Shown here: positions 38,875-48,210 of the stretch, one piece after another | How the letters are laid out: each line of letters starts with the position of its first letter | Numbering within the stretch: position 1 is the stretch's first letter | Origin: Delphinus delphis | Taxonomy: Eukaryota > Chordata > Mammalia > Artiodactyla > Delphinidae | Length of the DNA: 64,000 nucleotides | Direction of reading: 5' to 3' | Assembly (NCBI RefSeq): GCF_949987515.2 | Contig: NC_082691.1 | Span: 58,473,740 to 58,537,739, forward strand | Position numbers and translations under genes: made by a program | The notes under the pieces: generated by a model | What the model saw: only the letters and a program-made list of their open reading frames with translations | What the model was told of the DNA's origin: nothing | Databases searched by the model: none

Positions 38875-38926
<52 letters not shown>

Positions 38927-38929
38927 CAG
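38836..38929 (+). repeat. (CT)n-(CA)n tract close to SKAP2 exon 1
   Basis: A pyrimidine-only CT-rich tract, nearly unbroken from 38836 to 38890, runs into a CA run to about 38929 with one AA interruption. It begins about 270 bp inside intron 1 from the exon 1 donor. Confidence 0.95.
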
Positions 38930-39196
38930 CGTCTTCACGACGTATACAGAATTGTCCTGATCGCGTTAGTGTAGCCGACAAGAAGGTCCCCACCATCCTC
39001 GCACCAAATTTCAACACACACGCCCACTCCCATTCTCAGACCCCACTTCCCCACTCCCAGTCCCGCTCCCACTGGGCAGGAGGCGTGGGGACAGCGGAGA
39101 AGGAAGGGAGAGACTCCGAACGCTTCTGTCCCCACCGGCTCGCCGTCCCCGCGCCCCCGCCCCCGCCGCGTTACCCGCCCCCTTCCCGCTTTTTAC

Positions 39197-39263
39197 CTGC
39201 CAACAGGTTCCTAATCTCCTCGGGGAGGGGGTAGGGAGAGGAGGTGCTGCTGGGGTTGGGCAT
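39197..39263 (-). CDS. SKAP2: SKAP2 exon 1, coding part (residues 1-22)
   Basis: Reading the minus strand from an ATG at 39263, the frame gives MPNPSSTSSPYPLPEEIRNL then LA, and stops after one base of codon 23 at a CAG|GTAAAA donor (GT at 39195-39196). This matches my memory of the mammalian SKAP2 N-terminus and the split codon joins exon 2 as Asp23. The start is chosen by this homology, by a purine at -3 (AAC before ATG), and because the minus strand has no upstream ATG until about 39531, so the inferred leader has no uORF. The exon lies inside a CpG island, as expected for a first exon. The encoded segment begins the N-terminal homodimerization region. The donor is A-rich at +3 to +6 rather than the ideal GTAAGT. 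Confidence 0.96.
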
Positions 39264-39560
39264 GTTAGGGAGCGCGGGGCGTGCGGGGAAAGGACCTGCG
39301 CTGAAAGGGGACTCGACCGGCTGGGGTTGCGGCTGCGACTTGGGCTAGGGGTCCCGGTGAGGACAGCGGGTCTACGAGTCCGGACACTGCCGGGCCGACG
39401 CTCACAACAAGGAAGTCACTGAAGCCCCAGCCAAGGCTGCTGGACTCTCGGCCCAGCCCCGCCCGGCAATTCGGGGCGGGGCAGTGGGCGGGGAGGAGGC
39501 CCGAAGGGCCAGAGGGGCCTTAACTGCGCATGTGTAACCCTCGGTTTTCCTCGCCTCCGA
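39264..39560 (-). promoter_or_regulatory. SKAP2: SKAP2 5' UTR and core promoter (GC-box, TATA-less)
   Basis: Immediately upstream of the ATG (higher coordinates) lies GC-rich, CpG-rich sequence with no minus-strand ATG from 39264 to about 39528. Three GC boxes are visible: CCCCGCCC at about 39457-39464, GGGGCGGGG at about 39473-39481 and GGGCGGGG at about 39486-39493. An NRF1-like TGCGCATGTG is at about 39525-39534, and an ETS-type GGAAGT is near 39411. I see no TATA box. The transcription start is inferred to lie around 39400-39500; the exact base cannot be read. Confidence 0.75.
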
Positions 39561-39960
39561 AAAAGAGCCCCTGGGCAGGCCACACCCACCTCTACGTAAG
39601 GGCGCGGGAGGTGGAGCGGCTGGTGGGAAGGGAGTGGAGTGCGGCTGCATCACCTGATCCAGCGCCTGAGGTGCCTTTCGGCCATTTTTGTCACTGGTAC
39701 CCCCGCAACTGCTGACCATTTCTCCACGGTCCCGGAAAATAAGGTATCCGTAGTGCCTCCAGGTTTTCCGATCGAGAGACTTCCTGGACCTTAATCAGCC
39801 CCGCCAAGGTGTAACACCTCGCCCAGTACCCCACATGGAATTTTCGACCGCCCTAAACTATTATGGCCTTCTTTGTCCGATTGCATGATGGCAACAAAGT
39901 CCCATCTTCAGCCAGTCCTCCTTCAGAAGCCAGTCTGGAGCTGCTCCAGAGAGCGCTCTG

Positions 39961-39965
39961 ATTGG
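39961..39965 (-). promoter_or_regulatory. Possible CCAAT box upstream of SKAP2
   Basis: ATTGG on the plus strand, in context CTGATTGGCTC, reads GAGCCAATCAG on the minus strand, a good NF-Y-type CCAAT context. It is about 460-500 bp upstream of the GC boxes, farther than usual for a core CCAAT box, so it may be a distal element or chance. Confidence 0.3.
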
Positions 39966-40413
39966 CTCTTACACTACTTTTCTACCTAATTTAGATTTTT
40001 GGGGTGACTGATTTCCCCCACTACGAAGAGCAGGGAGGTCTAGTTACAAAGCTAAATAGACACAGATACCACTGTCTACCTATAAGCATCAAAAAGAAAA
40101 TTGCTGGTGATTAGTAGAATGGAATTATAAAATCTGTTCACTCCAACCTGATCGTTTAATCAATACATACTTATTGTCTCCTATCTCCAAATCTTCTTAC
40201 AGGTTTTCTCTAAAAGATACGTTCTGGTGCTTTTAAAGGTGTGTGTGTGTGTGAAAGAAAATAAGTAAATAAATAAACACTTTTTTTTCTTCAGATAAGA
40301 ACCGCCATGGCAAAGGTCTTTCCTAGATGCCACTATTATATTTTGAAGATTGTATTGCAGCTCCAATAACAATGGAAATTGTTTATTCCTCTACCCTCCA
40401 ACTCTCACTAGAT

Positions 40414-40563
40414 CAATGCTCCTTAAACTTTAGTTTGCTAGAATCACATTGAGAACCTATTAACAATGCAGATTCTAAAGTCCCACTCCCAGAAATTCTG
40501 ATTCTGTCTGTTTAGGATGGGACTTTACTGATTGCATTTTAAACAAGCCCCATAGGTGATTCC
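40414..40563 (+). mobile_element. MER5A-type hAT MITE
   Basis: AATGCTCCTTAAACTTTAGT, CAGATTCTAAAGTCCCACTC and AGAAATTCTGATTCTGTC then CATAGGTGATTCC follow the MER5A order. Confidence 0.75.
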
Positions 40564-41446
40564 TTCTTGCTCCTGTAGGGCACAAAATTTATCGTAAGTT
40601 TCATCCCCACCTGGAACCCAAAACATGACACAGAGCAATGGCTCCATTAATATTTCACACCAAAAAATCTTAGACAGTAATAGTAAAAAATTAAGTAGTC
40701 AAATACAAGTCATTTTTGTATAATTCTCTGAGAAATACACCAAATACTAATTGTAAAAGGAAAAATTAGAACATTTTGGAGTTCTCTCAAAACAAAACAA
40801 AAAAGACAAAAACTTTACAATTGAAGTAAAATGTGCAAAATAACAACAAAAAAGACACCCCAAAACAAACCTATTCCCTAAAATGGAATCTGAAATTCCT
40901 ACTCAGATTTAGAACTGTGATGAATTATAGAAAAATTGCTGAAAATCAGAATTCTTTCTGGTGGAGGTAAAAGTGAATAAAGAGTCATTTTACAAGGTAA
41001 GTCCTCCAACTTCAAAGAATTGAGAATTATTATTCTTAAACTACAAAATTATCTTCTTAAAGAAGGAAGAAACTATTTTATGGACATACTATATTAGTGA
41101 GGATTCTTCCTCCCTTTACAGCTATCACATACAATTCTTCATCTTGTCACACTTTTTATTAAGCCAGGCCTCCAAATGTTCCTATCCTTTGTTTCTTTCT
41201 GATAGAACTGACCATATTTTTAAAAATTCTTACGTCTCATTTATTTATTTACACTCCACTCATTCCACAAAGGAACTGAGGTGATTTACTCTTGTATGAA
41301 ATAGACAGCTTTCTGCAGTGGATCAAATGGACACTGTCTCCACTGTTCATCATGACAAGTCATTCTTGTTAGTGAGAGACAGGAAACTATTAGGATTGCC
41401 TTAAAATATATAGCATCTAGTAGTCCAAATAAAAAAGGCAATAACA

Positions 41447-41650
41447 GGGCTTCCCTGGTGGCGCAGTGGTTGAGAGTCCGCCTGTCGATGCAGGGGACAC
41501 GGGTTCGTGCCCCGGTCCGGGAAGATCCCACATGCTGCGGAGTGGCTGGGCCCGTGAGCCATGGCCGCTGAGCCTGCGCATTTGGAGCCTGTGCTCTGCA
41601 ATGGGAGAGGACACAACAGTGAGACGCCCGCGTACTGCAAAAAAAAAAAA
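41447..41650 (+). mobile_element. CHR-2 SINE
   Basis: It is a full-length copy: head GGGCTTCCCTGGTGGCGCAG, box B GGTTCGTGCCC, GAGCCATGGCCGCTGAGCCT, an A tail, and target duplication GGCAATAACAG on both sides. ORFs reading through it are not genes. Confidence 0.95.
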
Positions 41651-42305
41651 GGCAATAACAGAAAATGGACTCTTTGTATGAAACACATTCCCCCTATTTA
41701 GGAAACCATTCTCAGACACAGGTTCATGATGGATTTACTTGGGCAATGCTTTGTATACTCTATCATTTTTACTGTTTATTGTTAAAGTTACTGAAATTGA
41801 TTATAAGACACAAAGAGAAATAGAGGCTAGAAGAAATATATTCTTATTTCTTATTTCCAGATGTTTCCATAACAAAAAGTAGGAAGGAAATCAAATCATA
41901 CCTTACATTTTAAACTAGTCATATTAGGTAAAAAGGAATAATCAATGACACTTTAAATCTCAACCTGAGAGAGATAGCAGCTTCCCTACCATTATGCACA
42001 GACTGGATTCTGGAAAAATCTCATGATTTGACTTTTCAAAAGTAAATCCTTTAGTTCAAAGCAGATGTGTGTGTGTGAACATGTATATTTCCTTATTACT
42101 AAAGCTAACCTCCTTTCCTTACATCTTTCAAATTTAGCTTAGCTGAATAAGTATTTGCCCACAGGCTTAGTTTTAAAAGAATCTGAACACTGAAGAAAAA
42201 ACAAGACAGTGAGCTAAAACAATTTACTTTTCTCTACCTCTCTTATCTTTATTTGGCTTTCATAGGCATGTGGAAGAAAGATTATATTTATACTTAGGCA
42301 CTGTA

Positions 42306-42830
42306 TTAGTTATCTGTTGCTACATAACAAAACTTAGCTTAAAACAAACATTTAGTATCTCACACAGTTTCTGATGGTCAGGAATCCATGATCAGTTAAG
42401 CTGGATGGCTCTGGCTCAGAGTCTCTCAGGTTACAGTCAAGCTATAGGCTGGGTTGCAGTCATCTAAAGACTCGACCATAGCTAGAGGATCAGCTTTGAA
42501 GAACGTTCACCCACAGTACTGTTGGCTGGAGCTCTCCATCCCCTTTGCTGTTGGCAAAAGGCATCAGTTCCTCACTACATGGACTTCGCAGGGCTGCTTG
42601 AGTGTCTTCTTAACATGGCAAGAGCAAGTGATCTAAAAGGTATCCAAAACCAAGACAGAAGCTGCAATGTCTTTATGACTTAATATCAGAAGAGGCATAA
42701 TTTACTAATGTCATATTCTATTGGTCACACAAACCAGGCCTGGTATATAGAGGGAAGGGACTGCATAAGGCTGTGAACACCAGGAGGTAAGAATCACTGG
42801 AGCCATACTGGAAGCTGGCTATCATAGCCA
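42306..42830 (-). mobile_element. MaLR (MLT1-like) LTR, decayed
   Basis: It starts TATTAGTTATCTGTTGCTAC and continues ACAGTTTCTGATGGTCAGGA, CATATTCTATTGGTCACACA, ending GGAAGCTGGCTATCATA: an MLT1-like LTR read in reverse. No ORF is present. The subfamily is uncertain. Confidence 0.6.
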
Positions 42831-42834
42831 GCCC

Positions 42835-43640
42835 TTTGGTTCCCAATGATTCACATCTATCCCAGTGCAAAATACACCCATCCCCTCCCAAAGCTATGTG
42901 CAAGGTCTCATCCCATTATGGCATCAGCTCAAAGTCCAGAGTCTCATCATCTAAATCAAGTCCAAGTGTGGATGATGCTTCTTAAATAAAGCTCCTCGAG
43001 TACAGTTCTCTCAATCTAAAGACATATCAAGTAAAAAGACAAGTTATCTGCTCCCCATATAACATTACAACAGTGGGACAGGCATAGGGTAACCACTATA
43101 GACATTCCTGTTCAGAGAGGACAGGAACAATAAGAAGTATACAGAGATTACTGATTCATAGCAATTCTGAAATCCAGCTGGGAAAATGTCACAGGTTCTT
43201 TGATTAGGACAAAATTATACTCCCACCTGGAATAACTTCTCCACAGATCTCAGTTCTGCACTCTGAGTCATCCTTCCTTTTCTGTGAAAGGTAGTCTATG
43301 TTTTCATTTGAATTGTTTTTTGGGTTTTTTTGTGGTACACGGGCCTCTCACTGCTGTGGCCTCTCCCGTTGCAGAGCACAGGCTCCAGATGCGCAGGCTC
43401 AGCGGCCATGGCTCGCGGGCCCAGCCGCTCAGCGGCGTGTGGGATCCTCCCAGACCAGGGCACGAACCCGCGTCCCCTGCATCGGCAGGCGGACTCCCAA
43501 CCACTACGCCACCAGGGAAGCCCATCATTTGAATAGTTTTCTTGACCTGCTTCCTGCCAATGGCCTTAGGGGATCAGAAGACCTCTTTTCATTTTGTACT
43601 GTCACTATCCCAGTTTCTATCAGGGTTCAATCAGAGAAGC
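42835..43640. repeat. Old interspersed repeat, class unresolved, split by a SINE
   Basis: TCTCATCCCATTATGGCATC, AACTCAAAGTCCAGAGTCTC-like sequence and GGGACAGGCATAGGGTAACC resemble a dispersed mammalian repeat directly after the LTR, possibly its internal part or an L1 piece. It resumes after the CHR-2 at 43311-43523. Confidence 0.35.
43311..43523 (-). mobile_element. CHR-2 SINE
   Basis: Reverse-oriented copy ending CCACCAGGGAAGCCC. A duplication CATTTGAATTGTTTT / CATTTGAATAGTTTT flanks it with one difference. Confidence 0.95.
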
Positions 43641-44170
43641 AAAACCACTAGAATGGAAATAGAGATAGATAGATAATATAAAGGAATTTGTTACAGCGAT
43701 TTGACCCTACACAATTGTGGAAGCTGGTTCAACTGTCTCTGTAAGGCTGTTATCTTTGCATCTGATGTTGGAGCTTGAAGTCCAACAGAGCAGAGTCAGG
43801 AAGGGAAGATGAAGGAGATTCATGACAAGCTGGAATGCAGAAGCATAGCTCATGAGGACAACATAAAACCCAAATTAGCTCTTGCTGCCTCTGACCTTGG
43901 TAGTACTTACGCCCTGCAGAAGCTGGGGTCCTTCATTGCAGGGTTAAACACACACTGGACTCATGATTCAGAGACTTGAAGGGAGGATCTAGCAAAAGAT
44001 GGAGCAGTTGCAGGTCTGGCTGCTGCCTCAAGCCAATGAAGTGAGCCAGAAGATAAGCAACAATATATGTGAGCTACAAAATGACTGCTGCTTCACTTCT
44101 GCAAATCTCACACAAGAATCTCTTTTGTGCCCACCCTAACCGGAAATAGAAAAAGGAATTCCAGGAAATA
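43641..44170. repeat. Old interspersed repeat, unresolved
   Basis: CAATCAGAGAAGCAAAACCA followed by an AGATAGATAGATA run, GTTACAGCGATTTGACCC and TGCTTCACTTCTGCAAATCT resemble a dispersed mammalian repeat. I cannot name the family. Confidence 0.35.
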
Positions 44171-44510
44171 TAGATTGACAGATTGCAAAGCCACCAAGCA
44201 TACACTTGTATTATAAGAGTGGATTAGATAAAGGAAGCAGTTGAAATTTTGTATTTATTTTGCAGCCTAATACATTTTTAAAACTTTTAAAACCTATTAT
44301 GTCCTAAATTTAAGTCATCTAGTAAGAGCTCTTTTCAAAGTTTTTAGAAATGAAGACGTGTTTTTACTTTCTAAATTTTTATCCCTTTCTTCATTTGAAT
44401 ATTCTAGGACTGGTAGGTATGAGTTTATCATTGTGTGGCAGTCAGCAGGAAAAAAATCATATTCTCACTGGAATTCTGGAATGTGAAGTCATTTACCCTT
44501 AAAAGATGTG

Positions 44511-44646
44511 GGGACTTCCCTGGCAGTCCAGTGGTTGAAGCTCTGCGCTTCCACTGCAGGGGGCACAGGTTCTATCCCTGGTCAGGGAACTAAAATCCTG
44601 CAAGCCGCGCAGCTCGGCCAAAAATAAAATAAAATATTTTTTTAAA
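44511..44646 (+). mobile_element. CHR-1-type SINE
   Basis: GGGACTTCCCTGGCAGTCCA head, CTTCCACTGCAGGGGGCAC, CTGGTCAGGGAACTAAAATC and a mixed A/T tail. Target duplication AAAAGATGTG (44501-44510, 44647-44656). Confidence 0.92.
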
Positions 44647-44656
44647 AAAAGATGTG

Positions 44657-47030
44657 ATACAGAACCCAACCTGTATCAACAGGTTCTTGTAGATATGGCT
44701 CACTAACTTGTCTTTTGGGTTTTTAGGTCATAGTTACTAATCCTATTAGTATAATTTATGAATTTAATGAGATAAGGAAACTCATTCTCTTTTGCTTTCC
44801 ATCTCATTTGCATACACACAAACATATACTCAGGCATTTTGCTGCTCCAGTCAATCATTTTAAAATAAGAATAATAAGAATTCAATGTAGACTGGATTTG
44901 AGCTCTTAACAAAATGCTGTATATCTTTAGGGTTCTACAAATTAGGAATAAGGTAAGAGATCTGTCCATCACATTTTGGGCTTGTCAGAAGCTACTGGAT
45001 TCTCTGCCCAGGTTAACAGCTCTCTTCTCGATTTAACTGAAATTGGTTCCCCTATCCAGATTCTCAATACTCAGAGACCTTACCATTGTAAGGTCAGCCC
45101 TGATAATCTGACTCTGATCTTATATCCCAGTTCTAGTAACTGAGTTTCTCCTGCCTGGGTTCTGAGACCAAGCTTTTTACCTTGCCTACTTTTAGTAAAG
45201 GGACATGTTTGTTTTGATTCCTTCTAGCCTTCTTGGACTATGGCTTCTGCCTTACTCTTGTAGTGTTGATTTATAGGCTGGTATTACATTCTAGGTGGAT
45301 CTCCAGAGAAGAGATGGACCCAAATCCGTCTTGCCTTCTACTTATCAGGCTTGATCCTCAGAGTATGGGCACTAGGAACATGTCAAGAAAATGCTCATTT
45401 TTTTTACTATATAAAATTGAAAACAGACCCTCTTCTCTCCTCTTTTACTCCTCTGTGGTTTGGTACGGTTACTCTGTGAGCGGGTGCATAAAAAAGACAA
45501 GAACTTTTGATTCTCCCCCTTAATTCTCGTCATCAGAATCTCTACTTTGTACTCAGAGGCCCGAGTGAGTGACCTTGAAAATTCTATTTTATTCTTGGCT
45601 CATAATAGACTTAGGGAGAGTTATCCTCATGCTTAACCTGAGAGATAATAATGCAAAGTCACTGGTGTAATTTAAGCATCCCCAGTTCACCCTATTCCCC
45701 CAGATGATCCTGACCTACACTTCCTGAAATTGTACTAATTAGAGACTTGGGAGAGTGGACAGATGACTCTTTCCCTTTGCACCTCAGTCTAGATTAGTTT
45801 GAGGAGTCAGGTCTTGTATAATACCTGCATTAAGCACAATGTGGTTTTGGATGAATTATAACTGAGACAGTATTTTGGAATTTAAAATATCCTGAGAGAG
45901 GGCAGGCTGCATGGACCTACCAAGGAATGGTTTTGGAACTAGCCATGTAAAGCAAGCAAGGTGTTCACGGGCATATTTCACACTATGTTCCCTCCAGTTT
46001 CTTTAGGGTATCTCTGGTCCCCACAACAGCCTTACCAACATTTACTGAGAAGATAGTCTTCTAGAAGGCTGAAACTGAAGAGCATAACTGCCTTATTATT
46101 TAAACTTTGATGGACTCACATTTGAGCTCTGATTGAACTAATCCGAGTTCAATCATTGACTCCACATGAACTATTTACTCAATTTTCCCTACCCTTACCT
46201 ATAATAATTATTTTTGTTACAGGAATTTATTTTATTTTTGTTATGTTATTGTACTTATTAAAAACATGACTTTAGATGAAGCATAATTTTCTATTACATT
46301 TCTAGACATCATTTTATAGCTAAGTTGGCAGAGATTTTAGAACATTAAACAATTAGAAATTGGTGTAGGTTTCTTTCTATATGTAAAGACTCGGAGTGTC
46401 TCGAGCCTTTATTGTGCTCGGAGTCCTTCCGCTTATTATAGTACATCTATTCTCACTAGGCAATTTTAAAATACCAAGCTGTCTTCAGCAACAGAATTCA
46501 GTGGGTTTGTGCCTGATACATTCATGAGGGGCTTTGATGGATTTGGTAACCATAACAGCTGTTAACATTAAGCTGCCATTTAATTTTTTTCAGTGACTTT
46601 CAAAGTTGTCAATATTAAACAGGAGTGTTTTGCAAATGATTACTTTAAGACCGATAAGAATAAAATTAAATAAAATTTAAAAGGCTCAAACAAATTCTCC
46701 CTTTTTTCTATAGTGTCCCTCTACTAGCAAACAAATAAAAAAATTTTTACAGAATTTTAAGCACTACCTTATATAGTTTCCAAGAATTTGCTTGTATATT
46801 ACTATACTCAGATATTCTTCCATTCCTTTCCCACCTTCCCCCCCCCATTTAATTTTTGTCCTTTTTTCATATATCTCAGCTTTGGTTGAAAAAAAAAACT
46901 GACCTGGAAAACTACTGGGTAGATCCACATAAGTATAAATGACCTTCACTATAGTGACAAAAAATTAAGTATATTTGTCCTTATTCTCCTACAATCAGGT
47001 AAAGCTTGTGAAGTTTTGCTGTTGTTGTTG
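44657..47030. other. Intergenic stretch, unique sequence
   Basis: No gene or clear repeat is recognised. The section at about 46250-46660 is of mixed composition with TTTATTG, TTTAATTTTT and TGCAAATGATT motifs and two CTCGGAGT copies (46390-46397, 46417-46424). It looks like a possible conserved noncoding element. Confidence 0.5.
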
Positions 47031-47035
47031 TTTTA

Positions 47036-47165
47036 ATTTTTCCAACTTTAATGAGATATAATTGACACATAACATTGGATAGGTTTAAAATGTATATATG
47101 TATACATACATGTACATATGTATATAATGTAAAATAGTTACCACAATAAGATTAGTTAACATCAA
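47036..47165 (+). repeat. L1M-like fragment, tentative
   Basis: CTTTAATGAGATATAATTGA, CACATAACATTGGATAGG and AGTTACCACAATAAGATTAG resemble a common ancient L1 segment. Confidence 0.5.
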
Positions 47166-47280
47166 GGCATGTGCTTCTTAATAATCTAGGCACACCAAAA
47201 AAGCAATTATTTATCTATCAGTGAAATAACCATAGGTGGAGGATAAGAACAGGAAAGAGGAAAATCCAAGATCTCTACTG

Positions 47281-47710
47281 TATCAGTTAGCTATTGCCAC
47301 AAAAATGAAGCATAAACTCTCTCAAAATTCACTGACTTAACAATAAATCTCAGAGATCTCTGGGGTGGCCAATGATCAGATGAAGGTTAACTAATCCAGG
47401 CTGGGCTCAGCTAGGACTATTCAGCTCTACTCCACTTGACTCTGACTTGGGCATGTTCTTGTCATGGCAATGACAGAGGTGCAAGAGAGCATGCCCAGTC
47501 CCATTAGCACTTTTCAAGCCTTTGATTGCATCAAAACTGCTAAGATCTCATTGGCCAAAGCAAGTAACATGGTCAATCCCAGAGCCAAGGGGTGGGATAA
47601 TACTCCTTAAGCAAAAGAGGACAATGCAAAATTACTGCAAAGGATATGGATGTATAGTCCTATTTCTGGGGAAGAATGAAGAGTTGGAAGAGTAATTCAG
47701 TCTACCACCA
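47281..47710 (-). mobile_element. MaLR-like LTR, reverse orientation
   Basis: TATCAGTTAGCTATTGCCAC start, GGCTGGGCTCAGCTAGGAC, CACTTTTCAAGCCTTTGATT and CATTGGCCAAAGCAAGTAAC, and a CAGTCTACCACCA end fit an old MLT1-like LTR on the reverse strand. Non-coding and decayed. Confidence 0.55.
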
Positions 47711-48210
47711 TGCAGTAGGCCAAATAATGGCTGTCCCCCAAAGATGTCCACATCCTAATCCTCAGAACCTGTAAATATGTTACCTTACATGGCAAAAGGT
47801 ATTTTGTATAGGTGAATAAATTAAAGATCTTGAAATAGGGAGATTATCCTGGACTATCCAGGTGGACCCAATATAATCTCAAGAGTCCTAATAAAAGGGA
47901 GGTAGGAGGGTCAGAGTAAGAGAAAGAAATGTGATGACAGAAGCATAGAGATTTTAAGATGCTTTGAAGATAGAGGGAGAGGCCACAAACAAGGAATGCA
48001 GGTGGCCTCTAGAAGCTAGAATAGGCAAGGAAAAGGATTCTCCCCTGGAGCCTCTAGAAGGAACACAGCCCTGCTGACACCTTCATTTTAGCCTAGTGAA
48101 AGTCATTTCGGACTTCTGACTTCCAGAACTGTAAGATAATACATTTGTGTTATTTCAAGCCCCTAAGTTTGTGGTAATTTGTTACAGCAGCAATTGGAAA
48201 CTAATATACA
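47711..48210 (+). mobile_element. MLT1-type MaLR solo LTR
   Basis: TGCAGTAGGCCAAATAATGG start, AAGATGTCCACATCCTAATC, TGTTACCTTACATGGCAAAA, CTTCCAGAACTGTAAGATAA and a GGTAATTTGTTACAGCAGCA ... ACTAATATA end give a near-complete LTR. No internal region follows it. Confidence 0.85.

Larger units (their letters stand above)
29856..39196 (-). other. SKAP2: SKAP2 intron 1
   Basis: The first intron holds the CpG-rich block at 32330-33110, a C/EBP-like site at 31985-31994, the CA repeat at 33867-33911, a CTCF/MARE-like composite at 35461-35481, a G-rich run at 36041-36062, a small ACGTCA cluster at 36633-36671 and the CT/CA tract at 38836-38929. I see no recognisable young SINE or LINE anywhere in it. 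Stretches 29860-31980, 33920-35450 and 36680-38830 show nothing I can name. Confidence 0.85.
1..39470 (-). other. SKAP2: SKAP2 transcription unit, 5' portion (exons 1-4 and introns 1-4 partial)
   Basis: The four exons described separately splice with consistent phases (67 + 106 + 26 + 108 nt) into the N-terminal third of SKAP2, a roughly 359-residue adaptor in human. SKAP2 is a cytosolic scaffold with an N-terminal helical dimerization segment, a PH domain and a C-terminal SH3 domain, working with Src-family kinases and FYB/ADAP in integrin signalling of myeloid and lymphoid cells (family knowledge). Only the part up to codon 103 is seen here; PH and SH3 exons are not recognisable in 1-21474 and presumably lie beyond the window. 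The upper limit is approximate because the transcription start cannot be read from sequence; it is placed near the GC boxes around 39454-39498. Confidence 0.93.
38940..39700. other. CpG island over SKAP2 exon 1
   Basis: CpG dinucleotides and G+C rise sharply between the CT/CA microsatellite and about 39700, against an AT-rich background. The island covers the start of intron 1, exon 1, the 5' UTR and the GC-box promoter. Such islands normally mark unmethylated, broadly used promoters. Divergent antisense transcription from the same island is possible but not shown. Confidence 0.88.
39701..41446. other. Upstream flank of SKAP2, proximal
   Basis: No gene seen. The first part is still moderately GC-rich and holds the CCAAT-like box; a MER5A-type element is at about 40414-40563, and a short GT run is near 40241. 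The remainder is AT-rich unique sequence. Confidence 0.7.

Noticed and set aside
39402..39719. 105-codon minus-strand ORF and 61-codon plus-strand ORF upstream of SKAP2
   Set aside because: GC-rich CpG-island DNA gives long open frames by chance; no homology seen.
41447..41520. tRNA gene suggested by A and B box sequence
   Set aside because: This is the tRNA-related head of the CHR SINE; it lacks a foldable full cloverleaf and recurs in every copy.
41286..41719. ORFs of 70-100 codons over the SINE copies (also near 43284-43651, 50448-50747, 56593-56987 and 63470-63780)
   Set aside because: They all translate the same CHR-2 SINE in different frames; the sequence is a tRNA-derived retroposon, not a protein gene.
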